Below, in pieces: positions 55,395 through 63,937 of a stretch of 64,000 bases of DNA. The notes beneath the pieces are model-generated. The model saw nothing but the letters and a program-made list of their open reading frames with translations. It did not search any database and was not told the DNA's origin. The number at the start of each line of letters is the position of its first letter. Positions within the stretch are counted from its first letter, which is position 1. Made by a program: the position numbers and the translations under genes. Source of the stretch: Dehalococcoidia bacterium (GTDB taxonomy: Bacteria; Chloroflexota; Dehalococcoidia; Dehalococcoidales; W498). The stretch is taken from positions 1 through 64,000 of the forward strand of contig DUEE01000002.1 in NCBI GenBank assembly GCA_011170285.1, in the 5' to 3' direction.

Positions 55395-57002
55395 CTAGTG
55401 AGGTTCAACCGAAACACTATTTAACATAGCCAAACCCAGGGGGTTTAGATTATACCCCTTGATATACGGCTTAATAAGTATATAGTTTTCCCCAAACCAT
55501 AGAGGTATACAGGCAGCATCGTTAATCAGTTCTTGCTCAGCCTTTTGATATAATGCCAGGCTCAGGTTGCTGTCTGGCTCCATGCCTGCCATCTCCAATA
55601 GTGCGTCTATTTCAGGGCTGGTATAATCGCCGTAGTTATTATCAGTGCCGCTATAAAATAAAACCTCTAAGAAGTCCTGTGGATGTGGATAGTCGGCAAT
55701 CCAGCCTATATAGAACATCTCATCCTTCTCCTGCTTGAGGTGATAAAGGAATCGTTGTGGTTCTAGCTGCCTTACTTTAACCTCCACCCCCAGGTTCTGT
55801 CGCCACTGGTGAACAATAGCTTCCAGTCCCGATGAAATCAATCCTCCCCAACCGGCAGTGGTAATAGTGATAAGAGGCAACTCAGATACATTACCATATT
55901 TGGAGGCACTGATTAACTCCTTTGCCCTATCTATATCGTAATTCAGCCCTGCCAAATCTTCATTGAAACCTGGCATACCTGGTGGCAAGACGCCATCCGC
56001 CCGCTCCACCATATCTTTGAAAACCAGGGTAACTAGCTTATCCTTATCAATAGCCTGAGAGAAGGCACGGCGAATATTAACATCATCAAACGGTGGTTTA
56101 CTGCAGTTAAATCCAATATAGGAAAAGCTCAGCTCAGGGACTATCACCAGTTCCCGGTAAAAGGGGCCTGACTCATCGGTAACCTTATCAATATAACTCC
56201 GATAGACATTGGTGACATCAATTTTGCCAGTCTCATACATATTCATCGGCATCCCACCCCACAATTGAAAGACAACAAAATTGACCTTAGCCAACTCCCC
56301 ATAGTAAATCTCGTTCTTCTCCAGAATAAGCAAGCTATTTTCGTCCCACTGTTTAAGATTGAATGCACTGGTACCATTCGGTTCCCGCCACCACCCCCCT
56401 CCTGACTCTACATTGGCTCTATCCACGACAAAGGTGGTGGGATAGGTCAACTTGGATAAAAAATATGACTTGGGGGCATCTATAGTCACTTGAAGGGTAT
56501 AATCATCAATAACCGTGACACCGCTAATCTCCTTGGTTTCACCGGCTAATACTTCCCTCACCCCAACAATATCACCTAGGTAGGTAGCTGCCGTCAACGA
56601 CCCAGTCTCAGGGTCACAGGCACGCTGCCAGGAATATATAAAATCATCAGCCTTGACCTCCCTACCATTGTGGAATCTAACATCATGTCTCAGATAAAAG
56701 GTATAGGTGCTACCATCATCACTAATCTGCCATCTCTGGGCTATATCAGGCACTGGCTCCAGGTTATCATCAAGGCGAACCAAACCGCTAAATATCTGCA
56801 TTACATAGCTATGGGATGTCATTTCAGCGGAGACCGCCGGGTCAAGGGTTAATGGGTCAGTTCCATATAGATTAAGTATATTTTCTTCAGTAGGTGGCAC
56901 TTCTCCCTGCCTGGGCTGGCAACCAATTCTCGGCAAGCCCAATACCAGTAGACTACATACCACCACTACTGTAAATATTATATATAAGCTTCTTTTCATC
57001 AT
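55395..57002 (-). CDS. Oligopeptide ABC transporter substrate-binding lipoprotein
   Basis: The 535-residue family 5 solute-binding protein has a lipoprotein signal ending in PRIGC (Cys28 likely lipidated). It contains the OppA-type blocks RWQISDDGSTYTFYLRHDVRFH, VKADDFIYSWQRACDPETGS, FNCSKPPFDDVNIRRAFSQAIDK and IGWIADYPHPQDFL. It binds peptides outside the membrane. No permease or ATPase genes are next to it, so it must share a transporter encoded elsewhere. Its stop codon abuts the CCA of tRNA-Ser. Confidence 0.92.
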   Translation of the reverse strand: MMKRSLYIIFTVVVVCSLLVLGLPRIGCQPRQGEVPPTEENILNLYGTDPLTLDPAVSAEMTSHSYVMQIFSGLVRLDDNLEPVPDIAQRWQISDDGSTYTFYLRHDVRFHNGREVKADDFIYSWQRACDPETGSLTAATYLGDIVGVREVLAGETKEISGVTVIDDYTLQVTIDAPKSYFLSKLTYPTTFVVDRANVESGGGWWREPNGTSAFNLKQWDENSLLILEKNEIYYGELAKVNFVVFQLWGGMPMNMYETGKIDVTNVYRSYIDKVTDESGPFYRELVIVPELSFSYIGFNCSKPPFDDVNIRRAFSQAIDKDKLVTLVFKDMVERADGVLPPGMPGFNEDLAGLNYDIDRAKELISASKYGNVSELPLITITTAGWGGLISSGLEAIVHQWRQNLGVEVKVRQLEPQRFLYHLKQEKDEMFYIGWIADYPHPQDFLEVLFYSGTDNNYGDYTSPEIDALLEMAGMEPDSNLSLALYQKAEQELINDAACIPLWFGENYILIKPYIKGYNLNPLGLAMLNSVSVEPH

Positions 57003-57023
57003 TTAGCTCTACTATCCAGGGAA

Positions 57024-57102
57024 GATTGAAGGGGCTTCGCCCCTTCAAAACCTACTCCCTCCCCTTCCCCTTTGAAGGGGAAGGGGACACAGGGGATAGG
57101 GT
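57024..57102. repeat. Dispersed GC-palindrome repeat, copy E
   Basis: TTGAAGGGGCTTCGCCCCTTCAA (57026-57048, a palindrome) is followed by CCCTCCCCTTCCCCTTTGAA and GGGGAAGGGGACACAGGGGA, ending GATAGGGT. It lacks the GAGTCGAG block of copies C and D. It lies between the radC stop and the start of the peptide-binding gene. Confidence 0.8.
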
Positions 57103-57114
57103 AGATTAACAATC

Positions 57115-57825
57115 TCAAAACAGCCCCTCCCTTTTTAGGCTCAGGTGTTGTTTATCACAGACGATTATGTGGTCTAATACATCTATGCCCATAATCTCTC
57201 CGACTTCGGCTAATCTTTTGGTTAGCTTTATGTCATCTTCTGAGGCGGTGGGGTCACCTGAGGGGTGGTTATGGACAAAGATAACTGAGGCAGCACTGGC
57301 TGATATTGCCTCTTTAAATACCTCTCTGGGGTGAACGATGCTGGTATCCAGGCTGCCGACCGAGATTTCTGCCACTTTTATTAGCTGATTCCTGGTGTCC
57401 AGCAAAAGGGCTAGAAAATGTTCCTTCTTTTTACCCTTCAGCCTGCCCTTCACCAAGCTGGCTACATCGTCTGGTGTCTTAATTACTGGCTTGTCTTCAG
57501 CCTCAGAGTAACCTTCCAACCGGTTAGCTAGCTCAAAAGCAGCCTTAATCTGAGACGCCTTGGCAACACCGATTCCCTTTATCTGGGATAGCTCCTCCAC
57601 CGAGGCACCAGCAATCCTTTTAAGATTGCCAAACTGGCTGAGTAACCTCTGCGCAGTTACCATCACCGATTCGCCAGCAACCCCACGACCCAGAATCAGA
57701 GCCAGAATTTCTTGAGCGGAAAGGGCGGCTACCCCTAATTTTTGCAGCCTCTCTCTCGGTCGCTCGGAAACAGGTAAATCATGAATGGTAAATGACTTTT
57801 TCACCAGCCTCGCCTCCATGCCCAA
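57115..57825 (-). CDS. radC: RadC-family JAB-domain protein
   Basis: The 236-residue protein has an N-terminal HhH domain (LSQIKGIGVAKASQIKAAFEL) and the C-terminal MPN/JAMM domain with the zinc-ligand pattern VHNHPSGDPTASEDD. JAMM proteins can be metallopeptidases, but RadC's function is not settled; it is not essential for DNA repair. The start overlaps the end of the gluzincin gene by 25 bases. Confidence 0.93.
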   Translation of the reverse strand: MGMEARLVKKSFTIHDLPVSERPRERLQKLGVAALSAQEILALILGRGVAGESVMVTAQRLLSQFGNLKRIAGASVEELSQIKGIGVAKASQIKAAFELANRLEGYSEAEDKPVIKTPDDVASLVKGRLKGKKKEHFLALLLDTRNQLIKVAEISVGSLDTSIVHPREVFKEAISASAASVIFVHNHPSGDPTASEDDIKLTKRLAEVGEIMGIDVLDHIIVCDKQHLSLKREGLF

Positions 57826-59021
57826 CTTTCAATAGCCAGACCTAACCATAAAAGGAGCACTGCTGCCAGTGCCGATATTACTCCGATTAGTGCCGGGGGC
57901 ATCAACTCCTTTTCAACTGGCTGGGTTGGCACAGTAATATAATCACGCCACAAAGCGTCCAGACCATCCATATCAAAGCCATATGCTTTTCCCAAAGCTT
58001 CATCGTAGCTGCTGCCCTGTTTAAAGATAAGGAGTAGTTCAAGCATCATGTCCTGCCCGTAACTAGTAATAAGAAATTCAACCAAACTATAACTCTGAGC
58101 ATAAGAAAGTAAGGACTCCTCAGTATAAGCCGAAAAGGGACTTGATAAGCTACGAACTGAAATAAGGTTATCTTCGGCTATCGCCTTATCAAGGTAGGCT
58201 TTATATAGTGGAACCAGTGGTCCCTCAGCATACATAGCTAAACCCTCGTCAAGCCAGGTAGGCAGGGAATTATAGGGATTAAGTGTCATCTGGTGTATGA
58301 CCAGGTGTGCCAGCTCATGGGCAATTGCCCTCTTTCCCCAGCTAAGATTATCTGGGGCTATACCAATAGCCATAATACCATATCTGGTAAAGGCTACTCC
58401 TCCTGTCCACTCCTGAGGATAAATCATAGCTCCCTGTAAATCCTGAGCATCAGCGTAGATATAGAGCTTGGCTGGTCTTTCCAAATAGGCGCCAGTATTC
58501 TGGCCCAGCTTAGTCAGTGCTTGCTGAGCCGCAGCCATCAGCTCCCGAACAAAGGACTCCTCGCCTTCATACCAATAAATAGTTACTTTACCTTCAGTTA
58601 GACTATGCCAGGAATAACGAGTGTCATCGAATTGAAGCTGAGCTGGGGTAGTTTTAATCTTCTCGCCCTTGCCATCCTCTATTATCCACCAGTATTTTAT
58701 GCTGGAGCCAGGCGGTAATCCGCCAATTCTTACCATTTCCAAAGCCCAGCTAACATCAACCGTAGTAGTAGGCACAAACTCAATACAAACTTCGCTGGTC
58801 ACCTGGGCGAAGCTTACTCGGTCAACAGTATAGCAAAGGCGAACACCAGTGATATTAACATCACTCTCGGCTGACATATTAAAGATAAACCTAGAAGGAA
58901 ACTCTACTTGAGCCGAACTACTTAGTAGGGTTAGCCCGGTCCGGGCTTGAATCAAGCTAGGGCTCAGCACAGTCAGCAATAAGCAAATAACTAAGGCCAG
59001 CAGGCTGGCTTTTTTAATCAT
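57801..59021 (-). CDS. Exported gluzincin (peptidase MA-like), membrane anchored
   Basis: The 406-residue protein has a signal peptide (about 1-27), a beta-rich N-terminal region (about 30-140) and a metallopeptidase domain with zinc-binding HELAHLVIHQ, then the downstream Glu in WLDEGLAMYAEG. A helical part follows (YAQSYSLVEFLITSYGQD). A C-terminal transmembrane helix (ALIGVISALAAVLLLWLGLAI) and short basic tail (WAWRRGW) anchor it. This is the common M61-like or MA family form. The target is unknown. It overlaps prfB by 4 bases. Confidence 0.88.
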   Translation of the reverse strand: MIKKASLLALVICLLLTVLSPSLIQARTGLTLLSSSAQVEFPSRFIFNMSAESDVNITGVRLCYTVDRVSFAQVTSEVCIEFVPTTTVDVSWALEMVRIGGLPPGSSIKYWWIIEDGKGEKIKTTPAQLQFDDTRYSWHSLTEGKVTIYWYEGEESFVRELMAAAQQALTKLGQNTGAYLERPAKLYIYADAQDLQGAMIYPQEWTGGVAFTRYGIMAIGIAPDNLSWGKRAIAHELAHLVIHQMTLNPYNSLPTWLDEGLAMYAEGPLVPLYKAYLDKAIAEDNLISVRSLSSPFSAYTEESLLSYAQSYSLVEFLITSYGQDMMLELLLIFKQGSSYDEALGKAYGFDMDGLDALWRDYITVPTQPVEKELMPPALIGVISALAAVLLLWLGLAIESWAWRRGW

Positions 59022-60116
59022 CCTTCTTCACCTACAATAGACCTAAGGTAGGCGGTTATGAAGCCATCCAACTCACCATCTAATACAGCATCAGTATCGC
59101 TTGTCTGATAACCGGTTCTGTGGTCTTTTACCATCTGATAGGGATGAAGGACATAACTCCTAATCTGATTGCCCCAACCAGCGGCTATGCGCTTCCCCTT
59201 AATCCTGGCTCTTTCCTCAGCTCTCCTGGCTAACTCTAACTTCAGCAGACGGGCTTGGAGTATTTTTAAAGCAAATTCTTTATTCTGGTGCTGAGAACGC
59301 TCACTCTGACAAGTAGCAACCAGCCCCGTGGGCAGATGAGTTAACCTGACAGCACTACTTGTCTTCTGCATGTGCTGTCCGCCTGGTCCGCTTGACCTGA
59401 ACACATCAACCTTCAAATCCTCAGGTTCTATCTTTACATCAACATCTGCTTCTGCTTCAGGCATAACCTCCACCAAAGCAAATGAGGTATGCCGAGCATG
59501 GTCGGCATCAAAGGGGGAAAGACGAACCAGGCGATGAACACCGTGCTCTGATTTTAGATAGCCGCAGGCATAATCACCGCTAATCCCAATAATGGCACTC
59601 TTTATTCCTGTCTCATCGCCCGGTGAAACATCTAGTATCTCAGACCGGTAACCACGGCGCTCAGTCCAGCGAAGGTACATTCTCATCAGCATCTGCGCCC
59701 AATCTTGAGATTCGGTGCCTCCGGCTCCAGCGTGAATTGTCAAGATAGCGTTTCTAGCATCATACTCACTGCTAAACGCCAGCTCCAATTCCAGCTCATC
59801 AAGGCGGGAAGCTAACTCTCCTAGCTCAGACTGAATCTCTTCACCAAGAATAGCATCTTCATCAGCTAGCGGGCTTAATTCAGCAATGTCAGCCAGTTCT
59901 TTCTCCAGCCCTCGCCACTCTTGCACTACCTTCTTCTGCTCAGACAAAAGACGCATAATACTCTGCGCTTCAGCTTGGTCTAACCAGAAGTCAGACTGTG
60001 CAGTCTCCTTTTCTAATCGAGTAATTTCCTCTTCCCTAGCAGCAATATCAAAGATGCACCAGTGCCATAGACATTCTAGCCTGCAAATCCTTTAGTTTAT
60101 CCCTTAATTCCTGCAT
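59018..60116 (-). CDS. prfB: Peptide chain release factor 2, programmed +1 frameshift
   Basis: RF2 ends translation at UGA and UAA. The first 22 codons start at ATG 60116 and end CTT; an in-frame TGA (60050-60048) follows as CTTTGAT. Skipping one base continues the second frame from 60049 for 343 residues (DIAAREEEITRLEKE...), giving 365 in total, the E. coli length. GGQ (SSGPGGQHMQKT) and the SPF anticodon-like motif (RLSPFDADHA) are intact. The usual upstream AGGGGG is weak here; only GGTG lies before the slip site. Confidence 0.95.
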
Positions 60117-60188
60117 TTATCCTCCCCCACATTTTATCTGCTCAAAAAGCTTTCCTTAATAGCCGACCTCGGATACCGTATTACTTTC

Positions 60189-60857
60189 TTATTTCAGATT
60201 TCCTCCAGCCGCTAGATGGGCAAGCCGGGTAGGCTCAGGTAGGCGGTAACCACGGCAGCATTTCATAACCCAGTGAATGGCAGTTTGAAGGTCAATCTTA
60301 TGCCCAATGGAAACATAAATGGGCTTTACTCCAAACTTGGTTCGCAAAGCCACCCCTATAGTCTCATCCCTATCAATTACTTTAGCATAGCTACCGGAGT
60401 CAACACCAGGTTCCTCGTGTTGACCACATAGCCGGGATTTAGCACAACCTATTGTTGGCGTATTTAAAAAGAGCCCAAGGTGAGAGGCAAGACCCAATCG
60501 CCGGGGGTGGGCAACTCCCTGACCATCAACCAGGATGAGGTCTGGGGTGATAGTAAGTTCCTGACAAGCGGCCAGTGTTAATGGCGACTCCCTGAACGAG
60601 AGGAACCCAGGGACATAAGGAAAATCAAGTTTTCCTTGAGCTAACTTCGTTTCCACCAATCTAAGTTCGGGATAGTTTAAGACAACCACCGCCGCTGTAG
60701 CTACTTCCTGTGCCTTTCCCGCTGATATATCCACTCCAGCTATAAAATGAGGAGCGGTGACCTCACTGCTCCTAGATACCTGTTCTGCCAATCTCCGCTG
60801 TATTTCCAAAGCCTCAGTAGTGCTAACCTGCCAACTGTGTAATTTCTCCACTCTCAC
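60189..60857 (-). CDS. nfi: Endonuclease V
   Basis: Cleaves near deoxyinosine in damaged DNA. The frame is open from 61004, but homology starts near RVEKLHSWQVSTTEALE, so the start is probably GTG 60857 (222 residues). A longer start would overlap the divergent gene at 60985. Catalytic acids lie in FIAGVDISAGK (Asp) and LILVDGQGVAHPRRLGLASHLG (Asp), with His in that block. The substrate-wedge region FPYVPGFLSFRE is present. No clear ribosome-binding site marks the start. Confidence 0.88.
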   Translation of the reverse strand: MRVEKLHSWQVSTTEALEIQRRLAEQVSRSSEVTAPHFIAGVDISAGKAQEVATAAVVVLNYPELRLVETKLAQGKLDFPYVPGFLSFRESPLTLAACQELTITPDLILVDGQGVAHPRRLGLASHLGLFLNTPTIGCAKSRLCGQHEEPGVDSGSYAKVIDRDETIGVALRTKFGVKPIYVSIGHKIDLQTAIHWVMKCCRGYRLPEPTRLAHLAAGGNLK

Positions 60858-60984
60858 ATCTCGATTATAGCTCCTACATAACCTTCTGACAACTATATTT
60901 AACGAGGTTGGTAAAGAAAAAGGCATACTGCCTCCAACCGCAAGCAAGTTGACATTCCTATTCGTCACGGCTAATCTATAGTTA

Positions 60985-61509
60985 TTGGACAAACCTATGG
61001 ACATTAAACAAAACTTAGCGAGAGGTTGGATAACTTTAGGCGCAAGTTTACTTCTGGGGCTAATGCTATTGGTATCTGGGTTTGGTAAGCTACCAGGGCA
61101 GACTGAATTTATTGATGTCCTTCTTCAGTCTTTCTGGACACCCCCTGTAGCCTATTTTGTTGGTTATTGCCTCCCCTGGGTGGAGATAATTTTAGGGGTA
61201 CTTCTGCTGGTGGGTTCGTTACCTAGAATTGCGGCTGGCCTATGCCTTCCCCTCATTGCCGGATTTATGGCTAATAATTCTTGGGCATTAAGCCAGGGTG
61301 TGGAGCAGTTTCCTGAATGCGGCTATTGTTTTGGTATATGGGAGGAATGGTTGGGTGCCCTTTCCCCACTGCAAGCCCTATACTTTGATATAGTACTTTT
61401 CTGTTTAGCCTTAATCGTATTATTGTTTTATCCCAGTGGCTTTTTAAGTTTTCGACCATGGTTTATTAAACACAAAGGAGGCAGAATATATGATAAAGCA
61501 AGTTCGTAA
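60985..61509 (+). CDS. MauE/DoxX-like membrane protein
   Basis: The 174-residue protein (from TTG 60985; ATG 60997 is an alternative) has four hydrophobic segments with the DoxX/MauE-type start GLMLLVSGFGKLPGQTEF. CGYC near residues 112-115 (FPECGYCFGIWEE) is a redox-like cysteine pair. MauE-type proteins often take part in disulfide formation or redox exchange at the membrane. The PKD lipoprotein gene overlaps it by 20 bases. Confidence 0.8.
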   Translation: MDKPMDIKQNLARGWITLGASLLLGLMLLVSGFGKLPGQTEFIDVLLQSFWTPPVAYFVGYCLPWVEIILGVLLLVGSLPRIAAGLCLPLIAGFMANNSWALSQGVEQFPECGYCFGIWEEWLGALSPLQALYFDIVLFCLALIVLLFYPSGFLSFRPWFIKHKGGRIYDKASS

Positions 61510-62128
61510 TCAGATGGGATGGCTAGCTCGCTTAATAATCCCAGTTTTAGCTATCCTTTTTATTGGCGGCTGTGCCCCAGCTAATCAACCACCAGTCATT
61601 TCTAGTCTTATAGCCGATGAGGAACAGATTAGTCCTTATGGTAACTGTCTGGTTAGTTGTGTCGCCTCAGACCCCGATGGCGACGAATTAAGCTATACCT
61701 GGTCAGCAAGCGGAGGAAATATCTCTGGAGATGGGGCTGTTGTTACCTGGGTTGCTCCTGAGGAAGTTATTACTTATACCATCACGGTTAAAGTAATAGA
61801 TGGTAGAGGTGGCGAAGCCACGGCACAAGTGACCATTAATGTTTTTATTAACCATCCTCCGGTTATTGATACCCTGGTAACTGAGGCGCTGAATATTAGA
61901 CGAGCTACATCTTGTGTTATTGAGTGCATTGCCTCAGACCCTGATGGCGACGAATTATACTACAACTGGTTACCAAGCAGAGGTAGTATCTCTGGAGACG
62001 GGGCTGTTATCACCTGGATTGCTCCTAATACCTATGGAACTTATACTATTACAGTAACTGTAACCGATGTCTGGGGTGATAAAACCACTGACAGTATGAG
62101 TATTGTAGTGAGTTGCGGGTGTGGATGA
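61490..62128 (+). CDS. Lipoprotein with two PKD/Ig-like repeats
   Basis: The 212-residue protein has a lipoprotein signal (LIIPVLAILFIGGCAPA; lipidated Cys28) and two tandem beta-sandwich repeats of about 85 residues. Each carries ASDPDGDEL, then SGDGAV, TW and YTITV. The C-terminus ends in SCGCG. The Cys-containing starts of both repeats may form disulfides, which fits the redox-type MauE neighbour, with which it overlaps by 20 bases. Such repeats usually mediate adhesion on the cell surface. Confidence 0.85.
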   Translation: MIKQVRNQMGWLARLIIPVLAILFIGGCAPANQPPVISSLIADEEQISPYGNCLVSCVASDPDGDELSYTWSASGGNISGDGAVVTWVAPEEVITYTITVKVIDGRGGEATAQVTINVFINHPPVIDTLVTEALNIRRATSCVIECIASDPDGDELYYNWLPSRGSISGDGAVITWIAPNTYGTYTITVTVTDVWGDKTTDSMSIVVSCGCG

Positions 62129-62185
62129 AGTAATCTACAAATTTGTAATTAGGAGAACAGGAATAGAGTCTCCAGAGAATTGTAA

Positions 62186-62794
62186 ATGATTGAATCGATT
62201 CTCACCTTTTTTAAAGATGTCGGGGTAAGTTTTATCCCCCTTTTTATAGCTATTGATGCTATCGGTATTCTGCCCTTCATTTTATCCTTGACTCAGGATA
62301 TGAATCCTGCAGAACGACCAAGGACAATCCGCTATGCCATGCTCACTGCTTTCGCTCTGGGCTTGGTATTTATCGGAATTGGAAAGGGCATATTTTTTGT
62401 CCTTGGTATTGCTATTGGCGACTTTTTGGTAGCTGGTGGACTTATTCTACTGGTGTTAGCTATAAGGCATTTGATAACCGGTAAATTTATAGAGCTTCAG
62501 CCAAGCGTTTCCAAGGAAATGATTGGGGTGGTACCTATAGGAACACCTCTAGTGGTGGGACCAGCAGTTTTGACCACATTACTCCTTCTCACCCAACAGT
62601 ATTCTCTTGGTGCAGTAATACTCTCTTTCGTGCTCAATTTGGTATTTGCCTGGCTTGTCTTTTCCCAGGCAAACAGGGTAGTTCGCCTGTTGCGGGAGCA
62701 GGGACTTCGGGCATCATCTCAGATAGCTAGTCTACTCCTAGCAGCTATAGCAGTGATGATGATTCGCCAGGGTCTTACTGAAATCCTGATGTGA
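62186..62794 (+). CDS. MarC-family (UPF0056) membrane protein
   Basis: The 202-residue protein has six hydrophobic segments. The MarC features include FIPLFIAIDAIGILPFILSLT (first helix) and VPIGTPLVVGPAVLTTLLLL after a short loop. Function of the family is unclear; an earlier link to multiple antibiotic resistance has not held up. The start ATG 62186 has only a weak upstream AGAG. Confidence 0.85.
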   Translation: MIESILTFFKDVGVSFIPLFIAIDAIGILPFILSLTQDMNPAERPRTIRYAMLTAFALGLVFIGIGKGIFFVLGIAIGDFLVAGGLILLVLAIRHLITGKFIELQPSVSKEMIGVVPIGTPLVVGPAVLTTLLLLTQQYSLGAVILSFVLNLVFAWLVFSQANRVVRLLREQGLRASSQIASLLLAAIAVMMIRQGLTEILM

Positions 62795-62889
62795 GAGCCT
62801 TAAAACTTTGGGATTCTAGCCCCATTGACAAGCCATATAATTATAGCGCATAATAACCTATATATTCAGATTAAAAGGGGTTTATAGAA

Positions 62890-63159
62890 GTGGTAAAGAT
62901 TAGGTTACGACGGACAGGTGTCAAAAAAAAGCCAAGTTATCGAGTTGTAGTAGCCGATGCTCGAGCCCCCCGTGATGGGGTGTTCATTGCTATTATAGGG
63001 CACTATAATCCCTTAACTGACCCAGAAACGGTAGTTATAGATGAAGAAAAAGCATTAAATTGGCTCAGGCAAGGGGCTCAGCCGACAGCTACTACTGCTA
63101 GATTACTATCAAAGCTAGGTATTATTGAAAAGTTCAAAGAAAGCAAGGAGAAACCATGA
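62890..63159 (+). CDS. rpsP: 30S ribosomal protein S16
   Basis: The 89-residue protein starts at GTG with AAAAGGGG before it. It carries the S16 signature [22 protein letters not shown] and RDG[15 protein letters not shown]. It is the first gene of an operon with khpA and rimM; the stop overlaps the khpA start by four bases. Confidence 0.97.
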   Translation: MVKIRLRRTGVKKKPSYRVVVADARAPRDGVFIAIIGHYNPLTDPETVVIDEEKALNWLRQGAQPTATTARLLSKLGIIEKFKESKEKP

Positions 63160-63383
63160 AAGAAATAGTAGAATACATCGCTAAATCAATTGTCAATTTA
63201 CCTGATGAGGTAGTGGTTACTGAGGAAAGTACTGACGAAGGCGTAACGCTTAAGTTGCAAGTTGCGGAAGAGGATAAGGGAAGAGTTATCGGCAAGCAAG
63301 GGCGAGTGGCTGAAGCCATGCGCACTTTAATCAGGGTAAAAGCAGCCAAGCAAGGCACCAGAGCTACCCTAGAGATTATTTAA
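63156..63383 (+). CDS. khpA: KH-domain RNA-binding protein KhpA
   Basis: The 75-residue protein is a single type II KH domain with the GKQG loop in [17 protein letters not shown]. It binds RNA and often works with KhpB in cell-wall or ribosome control. It lies between rpsP and rimM, as in many bacteria. Confidence 0.95.
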   Translation: MKEIVEYIAKSIVNLPDEVVVTEESTDEGVTLKLQVAEEDKGRVIGKQGRVAEAMRTLIRVKAAKQGTRATLEII

Positions 63384-63412
63384 AAATAACCGCTGAGCCA
63401 CCAAAATTTGGG

Positions 63413-63937
63413 ATGAAATTGTCCGAGCCGGAATTTATAACCATCGGTATAATTCTAGCTCCTTGGGGGAATAAGGGGAACCTAAAGGTAGAGGTACTAA
63501 CCGATTTCCCAGAGCGATTTGCCTCTTGTTCAGAAATTTACATTAGGCGTCAGCCTATGATTATTGACGGCACTGAGTGGTACAAGGGGAAGGCAATCAT
63601 CAAGCTTAACACCATTAATAGCATTGAAGAAGCTCAAAAGCTTAAGGGGCAAACTGTAGAAATACACCATAGTCAGCTTAAGCCTCTGGCTGAAGGACAA
63701 TACTATCATTTTCAACTCATCGGGCTAGAGGTATGGACAACCCAAGGCGAACTATTAGGCAATATCACCGAAATTTTGACCTCAGCCAGTAATGATAACT
63801 ATATAGTCAGCGGCGATAGTGGAGAGACCATTATTCCTGCCATTGAGGATGTAGTAAAATCTATTGACATTGATAAAAGACTCTTGGTTATAGAAGCTAT
63901 TAATGGATTACTGAGCTTAAATCAAAAGTCCAGTTAA
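63413..63937 (+). CDS. rimM: Ribosome maturation factor RimM
   Basis: The 174-residue protein has an N-terminal RimM domain (ITIGIILAPWGNKGNLKVEVLTDFP) and a C-terminal PRC-barrel (YYHFQLIGLEVWTTQGELLGNI, then ETIIPAIEDVVKSIDID). It aids 16S rRNA processing at the 30S head near S19. It is the third gene after rpsP and khpA. trmD, usual in many operons, is not visible in the last 63 bases. Confidence 0.95.
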   Translation: MKLSEPEFITIGIILAPWGNKGNLKVEVLTDFPERFASCSEIYIRRQPMIIDGTEWYKGKAIIKLNTINSIEEAQKLKGQTVEIHHSQLKPLAEGQYYHFQLIGLEVWTTQGELLGNITEILTSASNDNYIVSGDSGETIIPAIEDVVKSIDIDKRLLVIEAINGLLSLNQKSS

